From NCBI RefSeq assembly GCF_022374875.2, contig NZ_CP092427.2, positions 2,108,001-2,172,000 of the forward strand: DNA of 64,000 nt, given 5' to 3'. The position numbers and the translations under genes were made by a program. Positions within the stretch are counted from its first letter, which is position 1; every line of letters starts with the position of its first letter. Positions 24,996 to 34,006 of this stretch are shown here, piece after piece. Source of the DNA: Mycolicibacterium rufum. Lineage in GTDB: Bacteria > Actinomycetota > Actinomycetes > Mycobacteriales > Mycobacteriaceae. A model generated the notes under the pieces. It saw only the letters and a program-made list of their open reading frames with translations. It searched no databases and was not told where the DNA came from.

Positions 24996-26501
24996 TCAGC
25001 CCGAACCGTACTCCAATGCGGGCTCAGGATCGACACTCCGGCTGCTGGAAATCGTCAACTGGTTCGGCTGCACGTCGTAGCGGGTGCCGTCGGCCGGGTT
25101 CGACACGGTGAAGCCGCTGCCGGAGCGCTGCGCGTTCTGCAGTTCCAGGCTCGCGCCGTCGCTGAGCCGCTCCCCGCGGTAGTAGTAGCTGCCGCCGGAC
25201 TTGCAGACCACGGCCAGCGACAGCGACGTCCGGATCGCCGCGGCCGCGGAGTCGCTCTCGTCGCAGCGAGCCGAATGTCCCACGAAGCCTTGGGCATCCG
25301 TGCCCGACACGCCCTTGATCGGCTTCCCGCTCGTCGACGTGGTGGTCGTCGTCGTCGACGTCGTCGTGTCCTCCTCAGAGGACGTCGCGTCCGGTGACGA
25401 CGACGTCGGGGGCGGCGCGGCGAGCCGCGACGTCGGTGCGGTGCCGCTGTCCCCGCCGCTGAACACCAGCACCAACGCGAGCACCACCGCGGCGGTCAGC
25501 AGCACGATCGTCGCCACCATCAGCGCGACCTGACCCTGGCTGAACCGCCGGGCGGGTCGCGCCGCGCGGGGCGGCGGCGGTGCGGGCGCATACGGCGGCG
25601 GGGTCGGGTACGCCGCTGAGAACTGCCGCGTCGACGGCGGCGCCGCCGGCGGAGCGACCGGCGCGGCACTGGGCGCCCGCTCAGCCGCCGCGCCCGCCGC
25701 GCGGGCCAGATCTCCCGCGGAGATGTACCGGTCGCCGGGCGCCTTCGCCATGCCGCGGGCGACGACCTCGTCGAAAGCCCGGCTGATGCCGCGTCGCATG
25801 ATGCTCGGCCGCGGCGGCGCGGTGAACATGTGCGCGCTCATCACCTGCCGCACGTCGGCGGCCTCGAACGGCGCCCGGCCGGTCAGCGATTCATAGAGCA
25901 GACAGGCCAGCGAGTACACGTCCGAGGCCGGTCCGCCTCGATCGCCGCTGAACCGCTCCGGCGCCATGTATGCGCACGAACCGACCACCAGCCCCGTCGA
26001 CGTCACGGTGGCCTCGCCGCCGCCGTGGGCGATGCCGAAGTCGACCAGATAGGCGAAGTCGTCGGGGGTCAGCAGCACGTTCTCGGGTTTGATGTCGCGG
26101 TGCACCAGACCGTTGGCGTGCGCGGCATCCAGCGCGGACGCGACCTGGCGCAAGATGGCGACCGCGCGCCGCGGCTGCAAGGCGCCGTCGGTGCGCAGCA
26201 CCTGCTTCAGGCTCGCCCCCTCGACCAGGCGCATGTCGATGTACAGCACGCCGTCGATCTCGCCGAAATCGTGCACCGGGATCACATGCGGTTCCTGGAG
26301 CCGCGCGGCCACCCGCGACTCCCTTCGGAACCGCTCCTGGAAGCTGGGATCGGCGGCCATCTCGGGCCGCAGCAGCTTGATCGCCACCATGCGCTCGCGC
26401 GCGGTGTCGTAGGCGCGGTACACCTCGCCCATTCCCCCGACCCCGAGCACGGACTGCAGTTCGTAGGGTCCGAACCGCGTGCCGACCTTCGGGGAGCTCA
26501 C
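24996..26501 (-). CDS. PknH/PknE-like transmembrane Ser/Thr protein kinase
   Basis: The GTG at 26501, with AAGGA upstream, gives about 501 residues. The kinase domain (13-275) has GVGGMGEVY, Lys42, HRD at 134-136 and DFG at 154-156. A Pro/Ala-rich linker leads to one membrane helix at about 322-345. The extracellular part begins with a Thr/Ser-rich stalk (a run of Thr residues near 395-402) and ends in a domain of about 100 residues with two cysteines (HSARCDES and AVVCKSGG). This architecture resembles PknE/PknH-type sensor kinases, although the sensor domain was not identified. The MHS transporter follows after 18 bases. Confidence 0.87.
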   Translation of the reverse strand: MSSPKVGTRFGPYELQSVLGVGGMGEVYRAYDTARERMVAIKLLRPEMAADPSFQERFRRESRVAARLQEPHVIPVHDFGEIDGVLYIDMRLVEGASLKQVLRTDGALQPRRAVAILRQVASALDAAHANGLVHRDIKPENVLLTPDDFAYLVDFGIAHGGGEATVTSTGLVVGSCAYMAPERFSGDRGGPASDVYSLACLLYESLTGRAPFEAADVRQVMSAHMFTAPPRPSIMRRGISRAFDEVVARGMAKAPGDRYISAGDLARAAGAAAERAPSAAPVAPPAAPPSTRQFSAAYPTPPPYAPAPPPPRAARPARRFSQGQVALMVATIVLLTAAVVLALVLVFSGGDSGTAPTSRLAAPPPTSSSPDATSSEEDTTTSTTTTTTSTSGKPIKGVSGTDAQGFVGHSARCDESDSAAAAIRTSLSLAVVCKSGGSYYYRGERLSDGASLELQNAQRSGSGFTVSNPADGTRYDVQPNQLTISSSRSVDPEPALEYGSG

Positions 26502-26573
26502 AGGTAGTCCTTTCCGTTCGTCGCGGGGCACGCCGAAGAGGCTTCCCGCTCGGAGGGGCTCCCTAACTGCCGG

Positions 26574-27959
26574 TCAGCAACCGCGCAGCAATTCGCCCAG
26601 CTCGGCGTCGAAGCGATCGGCCAGATCCCACAGGTCGTCGACCAATTGCGGGCACGAGATTATGCCGACGTTGAGCGTGTCGGCCACCGACATCACCGTG
26701 ATGTTGAGCCCGGAGCCGTGGAAGATCGGGCCCAGCGGATACAGCGCCTTGACTTCGGCACCGCAGCTGTACAGGGTCGTCGGCGGGCCGGCCACGTTGG
26801 AGATCACCACGTTGTGGATGGCCGTGCGCGTCAGCGGCGTGCGGGACATCACACCCATCAGCCAGCCGTACATGCCGCGGGAGAGCAGCTGCGCCAGGTC
26901 GACCAGGAGCGTCGGCCCCAGCGACCCGCTGTGCTCCTTGGCGCGCTGGTTGGACGCCGCGATCGCGTGCAGGCGCTCCACCGCATCGGCGATGTCGGTG
27001 TGCAGGTTGGAGAACATGCCGGACAGCTGGTTGCGGCCCGGGCGCGTCGACTCGCCGTGTACCGACGCCGGCACCACCGCGATCAGCGGTTTCGCCGGCA
27101 GCTCGTCGCGCTCTTCCAGATAGCCACGCAGCGCCCCCGCGCACAGCGCCATCACGACGTCGTTGACCTTGACGCCGCAGGTGTTCTTGACCTTTTTGAC
27201 GTCGTTCAGGTCCAGCTGCACCAGCGCGATGGAACGCTCGGAGGTCAGCTCGTCGTTGAAGCGTGTCTTCGGCGCCGAGAACGGCGCGGCCATCGCGGTG
27301 CCCGCGACCGCGCGGTTCACGGTCTTGGCGACCATCGCCGCGGTCTCCGGAACCACCCGGGTCAGCTGCCACGGCCGGGTCACGAACCGCACGAACCCGT
27401 CGGCGGCGATCGCCCATGCCGGCGCGTCGCCGGGACCGTCCACCGGGGCGGGCGGCGGGGCATCGGGCTCGATGTCGCACAGCGTTTCGAGCAGGTTCGC
27501 CGCGGACACCCCGTCGACGGCGGCGTGGTGCACCTTGATCAGCAGCGCGAGCCGACCGCCGTCATTCAGTGCCGCACCGTCCACGCCCTCGATGACCCAC
27601 ATCTCCCACAGCGGCTTGCTGCGGTCCAGCGACACCGACGCGATGTGCCCGCACACCTCGGCGAGCTCCTCACGGCCGCCGGGCGACGGCAGGCCGATCC
27701 GGTTCAGGTGCCGGTCGAGGTCGAAAGCCTTGTCCTGCACCCACACCGGATGGTCGAGGTTGAGCTGGCTGTCGCCGAGCTTGGCGCGCAGCTCCGGCAG
27801 CGCCTTGATCCGCTCGCCGATGTCGTGGCGGAACCGCTCCCAGGTGAAACCGCCGGGAACGGTCGAGGTGTCGACCATGACGACCGAGCACACGTGCAGG
27901 GGCACGGTGGCCGATTCGCTGTACAGCATCCCCGCGTCGAGCCCACCCAGTCGTTCCAC
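26574..27959 (-). CDS. Wax ester synthase/diacylglycerol acyltransferase (WS/DGAT)
   Basis: A 461-residue acyltransferase with the catalytic motif HHAAVDG at 144-150, matching HHxxxDG, in which the second histidine acts as general base. The start MERLGGLDAGMLYSES and the DRSKPLWEMWVIEG block are typical of mycobacterial Tgs proteins. It transfers acyl groups from acyl-CoA to diacylglycerol or fatty alcohols, making triacylglycerol or wax esters stored in lipid inclusions. Mycobacteria carry many paralogues, so the individual number cannot be assigned. The gene is monocistronic in appearance: the downstream kinase starts 73 bases away and the upstream DsbA-like gene ends 36 bases away. Confidence 0.9.
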   Translation of the reverse strand: MERLGGLDAGMLYSESATVPLHVCSVVMVDTSTVPGGFTWERFRHDIGERIKALPELRAKLGDSQLNLDHPVWVQDKAFDLDRHLNRIGLPSPGGREELAEVCGHIASVSLDRSKPLWEMWVIEGVDGAALNDGGRLALLIKVHHAAVDGVSAANLLETLCDIEPDAPPPAPVDGPGDAPAWAIAADGFVRFVTRPWQLTRVVPETAAMVAKTVNRAVAGTAMAAPFSAPKTRFNDELTSERSIALVQLDLNDVKKVKNTCGVKVNDVVMALCAGALRGYLEERDELPAKPLIAVVPASVHGESTRPGRNQLSGMFSNLHTDIADAVERLHAIAASNQRAKEHSGSLGPTLLVDLAQLLSRGMYGWLMGVMSRTPLTRTAIHNVVISNVAGPPTTLYSCGAEVKALYPLGPIFHGSGLNITVMSVADTLNVGIISCPQLVDDLWDLADRFDAELGELLRGC

Positions 27960-27995
27960 CCCGCCGACGTACCCGTTATGACGACGGCGTCAAAC

Positions 27996-28694
27996 TCAGC
28001 GCGGCGCGTCGAACGTGACGACCTTGCCGCGGTTGATCGACACCCAGTCCCTGGCCTCGAGGTATGGCCGGAAGGTCTCGGCGATGGCCTGCTGATCGGC
28101 GGAGGTCTTCGGCCGTTGCAGTTCGTAGAGGTGCGGGAACTCCGTCCACGCGACGACGGCGTCCCACAGCCGCAGCGCCGCCTCGCCGGTCGGCGGGTCG
28201 ATCAGCACCGGCCCGAACAGGCACTGGCCGTCGGGGAAGAACAGCGTCGGCACCCCGTAACCGTCGGCGTCCACCACCCGCTGATGGTCGGCCATCACCT
28301 CATCGCTGGTGGTCGGGTCGGCGATGGCCTGATCGACCAGGCCCGGATCGAAGCCGAGCTCGGCCAACAAGTGCTGCGCGACGGCCTTCTCGTGCGGCTT
28401 GTGGCCCTCCTCGTGCAGCGCCCGCGCCGCGCGTTCGTACCAGGCGTCGACGTCGGCCATCGACCGCCGACGCAGCAGCGCGCCGATCCGCATCATCGAC
28501 CAGCCGTAAGACCACTCCCGCTCCCACGGGTGCTTCTTGCCCTCCTGACGGTTGATCTCCTCGAGACTGAAGAAGCGCCAGTTCACGGTCAGCCCGGTCA
28601 GGTCGCGTACCTCGCGGATCCACCGCGACGTCTGGTACGCGTACGGGCACATGACGTCGAAGTGGAAGTCGACGGAGTCCGGTCGGTTCGTCAC
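27996..28694 (-). CDS. DsbA-family thioredoxin-fold protein with single-cysteine CPYA site
   Basis: The start is the GTG at 28694, overlapping the stop of the upstream gene (GTGA); longer in-frame extensions run antisense-like and are rejected. The 232-residue product begins with a beta strand followed by MCPYAYQTS, placing a CPYA site at 16-19 where DsbA-type proteins have CxxC. An inserted helical domain follows, then the cis-proline segment GVPTLFF. Mycothiol-dependent nitroreductases of the Rv2466c type share this overall form but have CPWC, so the missing second cysteine suggests a glutathione- or mycothiol-S-transferase-like or isomerase activity rather than disulphide exchange. Coupling to a mycothiol-type enzyme supports a thiol role. 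Confidence 0.8.
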   Translation of the reverse strand: MTNRPDSVDFHFDVMCPYAYQTSRWIREVRDLTGLTVNWRFFSLEEINRQEGKKHPWEREWSYGWSMMRIGALLRRRSMADVDAWYERAARALHEEGHKPHEKAVAQHLLAELGFDPGLVDQAIADPTTSDEVMADHQRVVDADGYGVPTLFFPDGQCLFGPVLIDPPTGEAALRLWDAVVAWTEFPHLYELQRPKTSADQQAIAETFRPYLEARDWVSINRGKVVTFDAPR

Positions 28695-29470
28695 ATCGTG
28701 AACCTCAGGTTGCGGGCGGCCCGGTCGCCGAGCTCGTCGTCGCCCTTCCAGGTGATCCTGCTGGCGTCGATCTGGGCCTGCGGATCGATCCGCCCCGACG
28801 CCAGCTGCACGAACGTCGTCGAGTCGGTGGTGACCACGACGTCGGGATCGTCGAGTGAGTCGACCTTCTTCGCCTTGCCGTCGACGCGGACGTGCAGCTG
28901 CCGGGTCACCGGACCGGTCAGGTCGAACGTGATGCTCTTCCCGTCGGGCAGCCCGATCTTCTTGCCGACGATGTAGCCGATCGAGTTGTCGACCTGGTCG
29001 AGCGCCAGTTCGGCGGCGATGCCGCCGTCGTCGGTGGCGCGGCCCAGCGCGGTGGTGACGTCGCGCTCGTGCACCCAGATGTCGAAGACGCGGATCGCCA
29101 GGAACCGGCCGAGCGTGCCGGGGCCGACGGGCATCCACGACGGCCGGTCGAGGTCGTCGGCGGTCATCGACGCCAGGTCGCGCCGGCGCAGGTCGAACAC
29201 GGCCCGCATCTTCTCGGGGTACGCGGTGGGGTCGGCGACGAACTCGGCGGCCCGCTCGAACGGCGGCAACTGCTCGACGCTCTCGGGCCACCAGCCGGCC
29301 AGCACGTTCTCGATGCTGACCACGTGGTCGAAGACGCCGCGCACCGTCCAGTCCGGGCACAGCGACTGCGCCTGCCAGTCGGCGTCGCTCAGGTCGTCGG
29401 CGAGGGCTTCCATCGCGGCGTAACAGTGCTCGGTGGCCTGGCGGATGTCGTCCAGCGTTCGGGTTGCCAT
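28691..29470 (-). CDS. Maleylpyruvate isomerase family mycothiol-dependent enzyme (DinB fold)
   Basis: A 259-residue protein whose N-terminal half has the mycothiol maleylpyruvate isomerase/DinB four-helix bundle wording: [17 protein letters not shown] and later [15 protein letters not shown]. Histidines in FDHV and WVHERDV are the expected metal ligands. The C-terminal part (about 165-255) is a small alpha/beta domain that ends with an SCP2-like pattern. Family members use mycothiol as cofactor or transfer groups to it, but most have no known substrate. Its stop overlaps the start of the CPYA DsbA-like gene, so the two are translationally coupled. Repeat copy C lies just upstream of its start. 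Confidence 0.82.
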   Translation of the reverse strand: MATRTLDDIRQATEHCYAAMEALADDLSDADWQAQSLCPDWTVRGVFDHVVSIENVLAGWWPESVEQLPPFERAAEFVADPTAYPEKMRAVFDLRRRDLASMTADDLDRPSWMPVGPGTLGRFLAIRVFDIWVHERDVTTALGRATDDGGIAAELALDQVDNSIGYIVGKKIGLPDGKSITFDLTGPVTRQLHVRVDGKAKKVDSLDDPDVVVTTDSTTFVQLASGRIDPQAQIDASRITWKGDDELGDRAARNLRFTM

Positions 29471-29484
29471 GCCCTCATCTCTAG

Positions 29485-29547
29485 CGTTGAGACTGCGTCC
29501 ACGGCAATGAAATGGCCGAAATGTGCGCCATCAACGCAGCCTCAACG
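29485..29547. repeat. Inverted-repeat element copy C (63 bp, degenerate)
   Basis: The outer arms CGTTGAGACTGCGT and ACGCAGCCTCAACG pair with one mismatch, and the inner arms are diverged. This copy lies between two divergent gene starts rather than behind a stop codon, unlike the other four. It is also the least symmetrical copy. Confidence 0.75.
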
Positions 29548-29582
29548 AGTCGTCAGAGCCCGCCGTTAGCCTCGGACGCATC

Positions 29583-30608
29583 ATGGCGAATCTGCAGACG
29601 CGCATCGCGCGCATCGCTGAGGCCACGCTGGCCGCGCGCGGGTTCGTCGTGCCCGTGGACGTGCTGATCGGACTGGGGTGGCTCGCCGAGACGAACGTCG
29701 ACCGCTGGCAGTGGGGCCGCGTCACCTCGCTCGATCGATGCATCAGCGTCGAGGCTGCCATGACCGCGGAAGCGCTCGAGACCTTGCGCGCCTGGGCTGT
29801 GGGCCAGGGGCTGCAGGCGTGGGAGACCGATTACGGCGAACTCCGGTTCACCGCGGCGGCCGATCCGACGGCGGAACGCGCGTTCCGCACGCGCTGGGCG
29901 GCTGCCGAGCAGCCCGCACCCGAGGCGCCCAGGAAGCCACCGACGCGGCTGACTGTGATCGCGGCGCTGAACGCGTGGACATGCAGCCGCTGCGGGGAGA
30001 GCGGCGATCTGCTCCTCAAAGGCGATTCCGGCGGAATCTGCCTGGACTGCGCGGACCTCGGCCGCCTCGTCTTCCTGCCGTCCGGCGATGCTGCCCTGAC
30101 CCGCCGCGCCAGGAAAGCGAGCCGCCTGTCGGCGGTCGTGGTCCGGTGGAATGTGCGCCGGAATCGCTATGAGCGGCAGGGGATTCTCGCGGAGAACGAC
30201 GCCATCGAACAGGCCGCTGCGCAGTGTCTGGAGGATGCGGACGTGCGCGCCGCCAGCCGCGACCGCGACCGGAGCCGCCGCGCCGCGATGGACGAGGAGT
30301 TCCGCGACCGCTTCGCCGACGCGATCCGTGAGCAGTTTCCCGGATGCCCGCCGGCACGTGCCGCGGCCATCGCGTCCCACGCCGCACTGCGCGGCAGCGG
30401 TCGCGTGGGTCGCAGCGCCGCGGGCCGAGATCTCACCCCCGGCGCCATCCGGCTCGCGGTCACCGCGTCGGTCCGGCACGTCGACACCGAGTACGACGAT
30501 CTGCTCATGGTCGGCCTCGAACGCGACGAGGCTCGAGAACGCGTGCGTGACCGCGTCGACGCGATCATGGCCGCCTGGCGCGACGGCGTCACCCTTCTCG
30601 AGCGTTGA
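29583..30608 (+). CDS. DUF2293 domain protein with zinc ribbon
   Basis: A 341-residue protein of unknown function. A zinc ribbon is formed by Cys134, Cys137, Cys153 and Cys156 (CSRCGESGD and CLDC). The C-terminal part from about 235 (FRDRFADAIREQFPGCPPAR, then SGRVGRSAAGR and VRHVDTEYDDLLM) is the DUF2293 domain found in actinobacteria and fungi. Conserved His, Arg and Asp residues there could suggest a nucleic-acid role, but nothing is proven. An in-frame upstream start at 29523 would run into repeat copy C, so the ATG at 29583 is preferred. Its TGA stop falls inside repeat copy D. Confidence 0.8.
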   Translation: MANLQTRIARIAEATLAARGFVVPVDVLIGLGWLAETNVDRWQWGRVTSLDRCISVEAAMTAEALETLRAWAVGQGLQAWETDYGELRFTAAADPTAERAFRTRWAAAEQPAPEAPRKPPTRLTVIAALNAWTCSRCGESGDLLLKGDSGGICLDCADLGRLVFLPSGDAALTRRARKASRLSAVVVRWNVRRNRYERQGILAENDAIEQAAAQCLEDADVRAASRDRDRSRRAAMDEEFRDRFADAIREQFPGCPPARAAAIASHAALRGSGRVGRSAAGRDLTPGAIRLAVTASVRHVDTEYDDLLMVGLERDEARERVRDRVDAIMAAWRDGVTLLER

Positions 30609-30665
30609 GGCTGCGCTCACGGCGGGAAATCACGCCAAAACCCCGCCGCCAACGCAGTCTCAACG
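30603..30665. repeat. Inverted-repeat element copy D (63 bp), containing a gene stop codon
   Basis: The arms CGTTGAGGCTGCG and CGCAGTCTCAACG pair, and the inner CGGCGGG pairs with CCCGCCG. The TGA stop of the DUF2293 gene is the TGA in the element's CGTTGAG, and the convergent gene's stop lies 4 bases past the other end. Confidence 0.8.
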
Positions 30666-30669
30666 GTTG

Positions 30670-31515
30670 TCAGAACCCGCCACGCCCCATCACAGCGCGC
30701 TCCACACGCCGGAGGATCTCCGCCTGTCGATCGGCCTTCACCACGCGGATGACGATCCAGCCGACCGACGCCAGATACTCCAGCCGGATGATGTCCTTGC
30801 GGAAGGTCCTGTCGTTCTCCCGGTGGTGTTCCCCGTCGTACTCGACGGCGACCTTGAGCTCCTCCCAGCCCATATCGAGGTAGTAGCGGGGATAGCCGTC
30901 GGGCGCGAGCACCGGGATCTGAGTGGTTGGCTGCGGATAACCGCTGCGCACCAACATCATTCGCACCCGTGACTCCTGCGGCGACTCAGCGCCGGCGTCC
31001 ACCCAGTCCAGCACGCGATCGACACGGCGCAGATGACGGACGTGCGGATGCCGCTGCGCCAGCCGGCGCACATCGTCGCCCTTGAAGTCAGTGGCTCGGG
31101 CCAGTGCGTCGAGTCGGGCCACCGCCGCCGACTCGGAGCCCTGCCTGGCCAGATCGAACGCCGTGCGCTCGGGCGTCGTGACCGGCAGCACGCGACGGTC
31201 GATCTCCTCCTCGAGCAGAGTGTCGTTGCGCGTGAGAACCCCCGGTGGGGCGCGGTGATTCGGCCAGTTCAGCTCGACCACCGCGTCGTCGTCGACCCAC
31301 TGGGCGCCCCACAACGCCGACGCAGCAAGGCCTGACACGACGCCTTGCCTACCCGACCACAGCCACGCCGCGGCCGCGCGTTGCCGCAGCGTCAGCTCTG
31401 CCTGCGCAGGGGCGTAGACGTCCGGCAGCACCCGGCGGTACACCGTCCGCAACTGATTGCGCGTGAGCGCCCCACTCGCCAGTGCCTCGGTCCCGAGAAA
31501 CACCCCCTCCTCCAT
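30670..31515 (-). CDS. AbiEi-like/DUF559-type protein with Vsr-like nuclease fold
   Basis: The ATG at 31515 is preferred; the longer frame to 31617 would read through repeat copy E. The 281-residue product has an N-terminal helix-turn-helix-like region (GALTRNQLRTVYRRVLPDVY) and an AbiEi-type middle (TTPERTAFDLAR). The C-terminal domain (DMGWEELKVAVEYDGEHH, then FRKDIIRLEYLASVGWIVIR) matches the DUF559/very-short-patch-repair endonuclease-like fold. Such proteins are common in mycobacteria and are often annotated as AbiEi antitoxin-like, but no toxin partner (AbiEii) is adjacent. Nuclease activity is possible because the Asp and Glu residues of the core are present. It is bracketed by repeat copies D and E. 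Confidence 0.72.
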   Translation of the reverse strand: MEEGVFLGTEALASGALTRNQLRTVYRRVLPDVYAPAQAELTLRQRAAAAWLWSGRQGVVSGLAASALWGAQWVDDDAVVELNWPNHRAPPGVLTRNDTLLEEEIDRRVLPVTTPERTAFDLARQGSESAAVARLDALARATDFKGDDVRRLAQRHPHVRHLRRVDRVLDWVDAGAESPQESRVRMMLVRSGYPQPTTQIPVLAPDGYPRYYLDMGWEELKVAVEYDGEHHRENDRTFRKDIIRLEYLASVGWIVIRVVKADRQAEILRRVERAVMGRGGF

Positions 31516-31566
31516 GGAGAAAGCGTGGCATTCCTCGGCGGCGCCCTGGCCACTTATCCACAGCCT

Positions 31567-31631
31567 CCGTCGAGACTGCGTCCACGGCGGGAAAACACGC
31601 GAAAAGCGCGCCGCCAACGCAGTCTCAACGG
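31567..31631. repeat. Inverted-repeat element copy E (65 bp)
   Basis: The arms CCGTCGAGACTGCGT and ACGCAGTCTCAACGG pair with one G:T-type difference, and the inner CGGCGG pairs with CCGCCA. It lies 5 bases past the stop of the minus-strand S15 hydrolase gene and about 50 bases before the start of the next minus-strand gene, a terminator-like position. Confidence 0.8.
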
Positions 31632-31636
31632 AGAAG

Positions 31637-34006
31637 TCAGGCCGCGACCGTCTCCTGCACCGCGTTGGCGGCCAGCGTCGGCAGCGACACCGACATGCCC
31701 TCGACGTTGATGCGCCCCCACGAGTAGAAGTTCAGGAAGTCGATGGTGGACGTGACGATCTGCACGGTCACCGTCTGGCCGGGCTGCAGCGTGTGTGCGA
31801 CCTGCTCCAGCGAGTACGTCACGGTGTGCGTCTGCCCATCGAGCGTCACGGGGATCGGCGTCGCCTGGTTGCCGAGCACCAGATGCGTCTTGTCGTCGAC
31901 GATCTGGGCGTAGACATGCTTGGCGGTGCCGGTGCCCGAGTACGTCAGCGTCAGCTCCGGTGCGCCGACGATGTGCGTGACCTCCGTGGCGGCCGGCACC
32001 TCGAGATTCACCGCGTTCAATGCCGGTGCCGCAGAGGGCAATCCGAGCACGATGCCGAGCAGGCCGCTGAAGATCACCCGCGGCTGCGGGCCCGAGCCGC
32101 CGATGAACGGCACGAACGGGATCGTCTTCGGGTCGGTGCGCTCGCCGGTCAGCGGCGTGCCGGTGGTCGCGACGGGATAGGTGTCCGAGGAGTACCACTG
32201 CCCGTTCTGGTCGGTCCACTCGAACTGCGGGCCGGTGAGGGCGTCCGGGTCGTCCTTGACGTAGTGGTCCAGCCAGGCCAGCGTGCGGTCGATGACGACC
32301 TGGCCGTCGTTGCGGGTGCTCACGCAGGCGCCGTGGCCGCCGCAGTACCAGACCACCTTCGTGGTGGTGCCGGCGGCGATGAGCGCCTTGGCGTTCGCGT
32401 CGGCCTGGTCGAGCGTGAACAGCGTGTCCACCGTGCCCTGGAACAGCAGCGTCGGCGTGGTGATGAGGCCGATCCGGTCGGCGTAGCCGCGGTCGTTGAG
32501 CAGGTCGACGTCGGCCGGGTCGACCGTGCCGAACAGGATGCCGCGGATGGCCGCGGGCAGGATGCGCTCGTTGGGTCGCGACAGCGTGAGCACCAGCACC
32601 GACGACAGCAGCGTCGCCCACCCGCTGCGGACCGCCTCCCGCGGGAACAGCACGTCGGTCAGGCTGTTCCATGCGATCGTCGGGACGATCGCGTCGATCC
32701 GGTGATCGTAGACAGCAGAAGCCAATTGGATGCCGCCGCCGTACGACGCACCGACCATGCCGATCTTGGGATCGTTGACGCCGTCGAGCGCGACGTCGGG
32801 CCGGGTGGCCAGCCAGCTGATGATGCTGGAGATGTCACGGCCTTCGAAGTCGGGCGACTGCAACTGCATGCGCCCACCGGAGCGCCACTCACCGCGCGGA
32901 TCCCACGACACCACGTTGTAGCCCTGCTCGCGCAGCAGCCCGATACCGATGACGTCGTGCGGAAGCAGGCTGTCGTAGCGCAGGTTCAGCGTCGTCGGCC
33001 CCGGCAGTCCGAGGCCGGGCCCGTCGAGCACGGTCGGCGCCTGGCCGTTCTCGTCGTAGACGAGCGAGGGCATGAAGTTCACGAAGATCTCGGTGCCGTC
33101 GAACGACGTCACCCGGTAGCTCTTCGCCTGCGGTGCACCCGGCGGGGCGAAGTGGTCGATCGGGAAGCCGATGATCGGCTGCAGGAAGTCGCCGACCAAC
33201 GGAATCGCATGCAGCGCAGAGACGATCGGCGTGACGATGAAGGTGCCGACCACCGGGATGTTCTGCAGCCAGAGCAGCGGCGGGTGCACCTCCTCGACCG
33301 TCACCCCGGTGGGGATCGGGTACCCGTCCGGGCGGCTGGTGGTGGTCAGGTCGCCGACGCTGGTGGGTGTCTCGTTGGTGGCCTCGCGGCCCGCCGTCAC
33401 CACCGACATCACCAGCGAGGCCAGCGCGGGCAGCGCCGGGTCGTCATCGGTGTCGGCCTTCGCGGCGGTGAGGCGGTGGAACAGCGTGGCCGTGGCGCGG
33501 ACCGGCGGCGCCGGCTCGTCCTCCTCGGCGGCGACCGGCTCGGTGACGACGGCCGGCTCGGTGACGACGGCCAGCTTCTCGACGACGGCCGGCGTCTCTA
33601 CGGCGGCCTCGGGTGCGGCGACGGTGTCGGGTGCGGCGGCCGGTTCGTCGGCCTCGGCCTTCGGAGCCTTCTCGGTCTCCTCAGCCTTCGCCGCTTTCTC
33701 GGCCTTGTCGGCCTTCGCGGTCTTCGCCGGCTTGTCGAACAGCTTGTGCCGGGTGCGGGCGGGCCTGGTGCCCGCATCCGGCTTCTCGTCGTCCGACGTG
33801 TCCGCGGCCTGCTTGGCCGGTGTGGTCTCCGAGGCGGTCGAGGTCGACGCCGGCGACGACGTCGACGTCTGTGCGGATCCCGAAGCGGAATCCGCCGATC
33901 CTCCCTCGTCGGCCACCGCGACACCGGCACCCGCGACGACCGCGGCTCCGATCCCCAGTGCTACTGCCAAACCACCGACACGACCCACGAAAGACCCCGC
34001 ACCCAT
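31637..34006 (-). CDS. Exported CocE/S15-type alpha/beta hydrolase with long acidic-basic linker
   Basis: A 789-residue protein with a signal peptide (Gly/Ala/Val-rich core, cleavage probably after VAVA near residue 32). Residues 35-200 are a low-complexity Ala/Glu/Lys/Pro/Thr region, a likely wall-spanning linker with many repeated AKA and EKA steps. From about 240 follows an alpha/beta hydrolase of the X-Pro dipeptidyl-peptidase (S15)/CocE type: SWDPRGEWRSGG, nucleophile elbow GASYGG with Ser421, then a late GGHGACV histidine. The C-terminal 150 residues resemble the jelly-roll domain of this family. It probably hydrolyses an ester or peptide outside the membrane; similar long exported hydrolases are frequent in mycobacteria. 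Repeat copy E follows its stop. Confidence 0.8.
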   Translation of the reverse strand: MGAGSFVGRVGGLAVALGIGAAVVAGAGVAVADEGGSADSASGSAQTSTSSPASTSTASETTPAKQAADTSDDEKPDAGTRPARTRHKLFDKPAKTAKADKAEKAAKAEETEKAPKAEADEPAAAPDTVAAPEAAVETPAVVEKLAVVTEPAVVTEPVAAEEDEPAPPVRATATLFHRLTAAKADTDDDPALPALASLVMSVVTAGREATNETPTSVGDLTTTSRPDGYPIPTGVTVEEVHPPLLWLQNIPVVGTFIVTPIVSALHAIPLVGDFLQPIIGFPIDHFAPPGAPQAKSYRVTSFDGTEIFVNFMPSLVYDENGQAPTVLDGPGLGLPGPTTLNLRYDSLLPHDVIGIGLLREQGYNVVSWDPRGEWRSGGRMQLQSPDFEGRDISSIISWLATRPDVALDGVNDPKIGMVGASYGGGIQLASAVYDHRIDAIVPTIAWNSLTDVLFPREAVRSGWATLLSSVLVLTLSRPNERILPAAIRGILFGTVDPADVDLLNDRGYADRIGLITTPTLLFQGTVDTLFTLDQADANAKALIAAGTTTKVVWYCGGHGACVSTRNDGQVVIDRTLAWLDHYVKDDPDALTGPQFEWTDQNGQWYSSDTYPVATTGTPLTGERTDPKTIPFVPFIGGSGPQPRVIFSGLLGIVLGLPSAAPALNAVNLEVPAATEVTHIVGAPELTLTYSGTGTAKHVYAQIVDDKTHLVLGNQATPIPVTLDGQTHTVTYSLEQVAHTLQPGQTVTVQIVTSTIDFLNFYSWGRINVEGMSVSLPTLAANAVQETVAA

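Noticed and set aside
26646..28976. 776-codon plus-strand frame over WS/DGAT and DsbA-like genes
   Set aside because: It spans three genes on the other strand that have catalytic motifs, and its own translation is low in complexity.
30670..31515. AbiE toxin-antitoxin pair
   Set aside because: The AbiEi-like protein has no adjacent AbiEii nucleotidyltransferase gene; the neighbours are a DUF2293 gene and an exported hydrolase.
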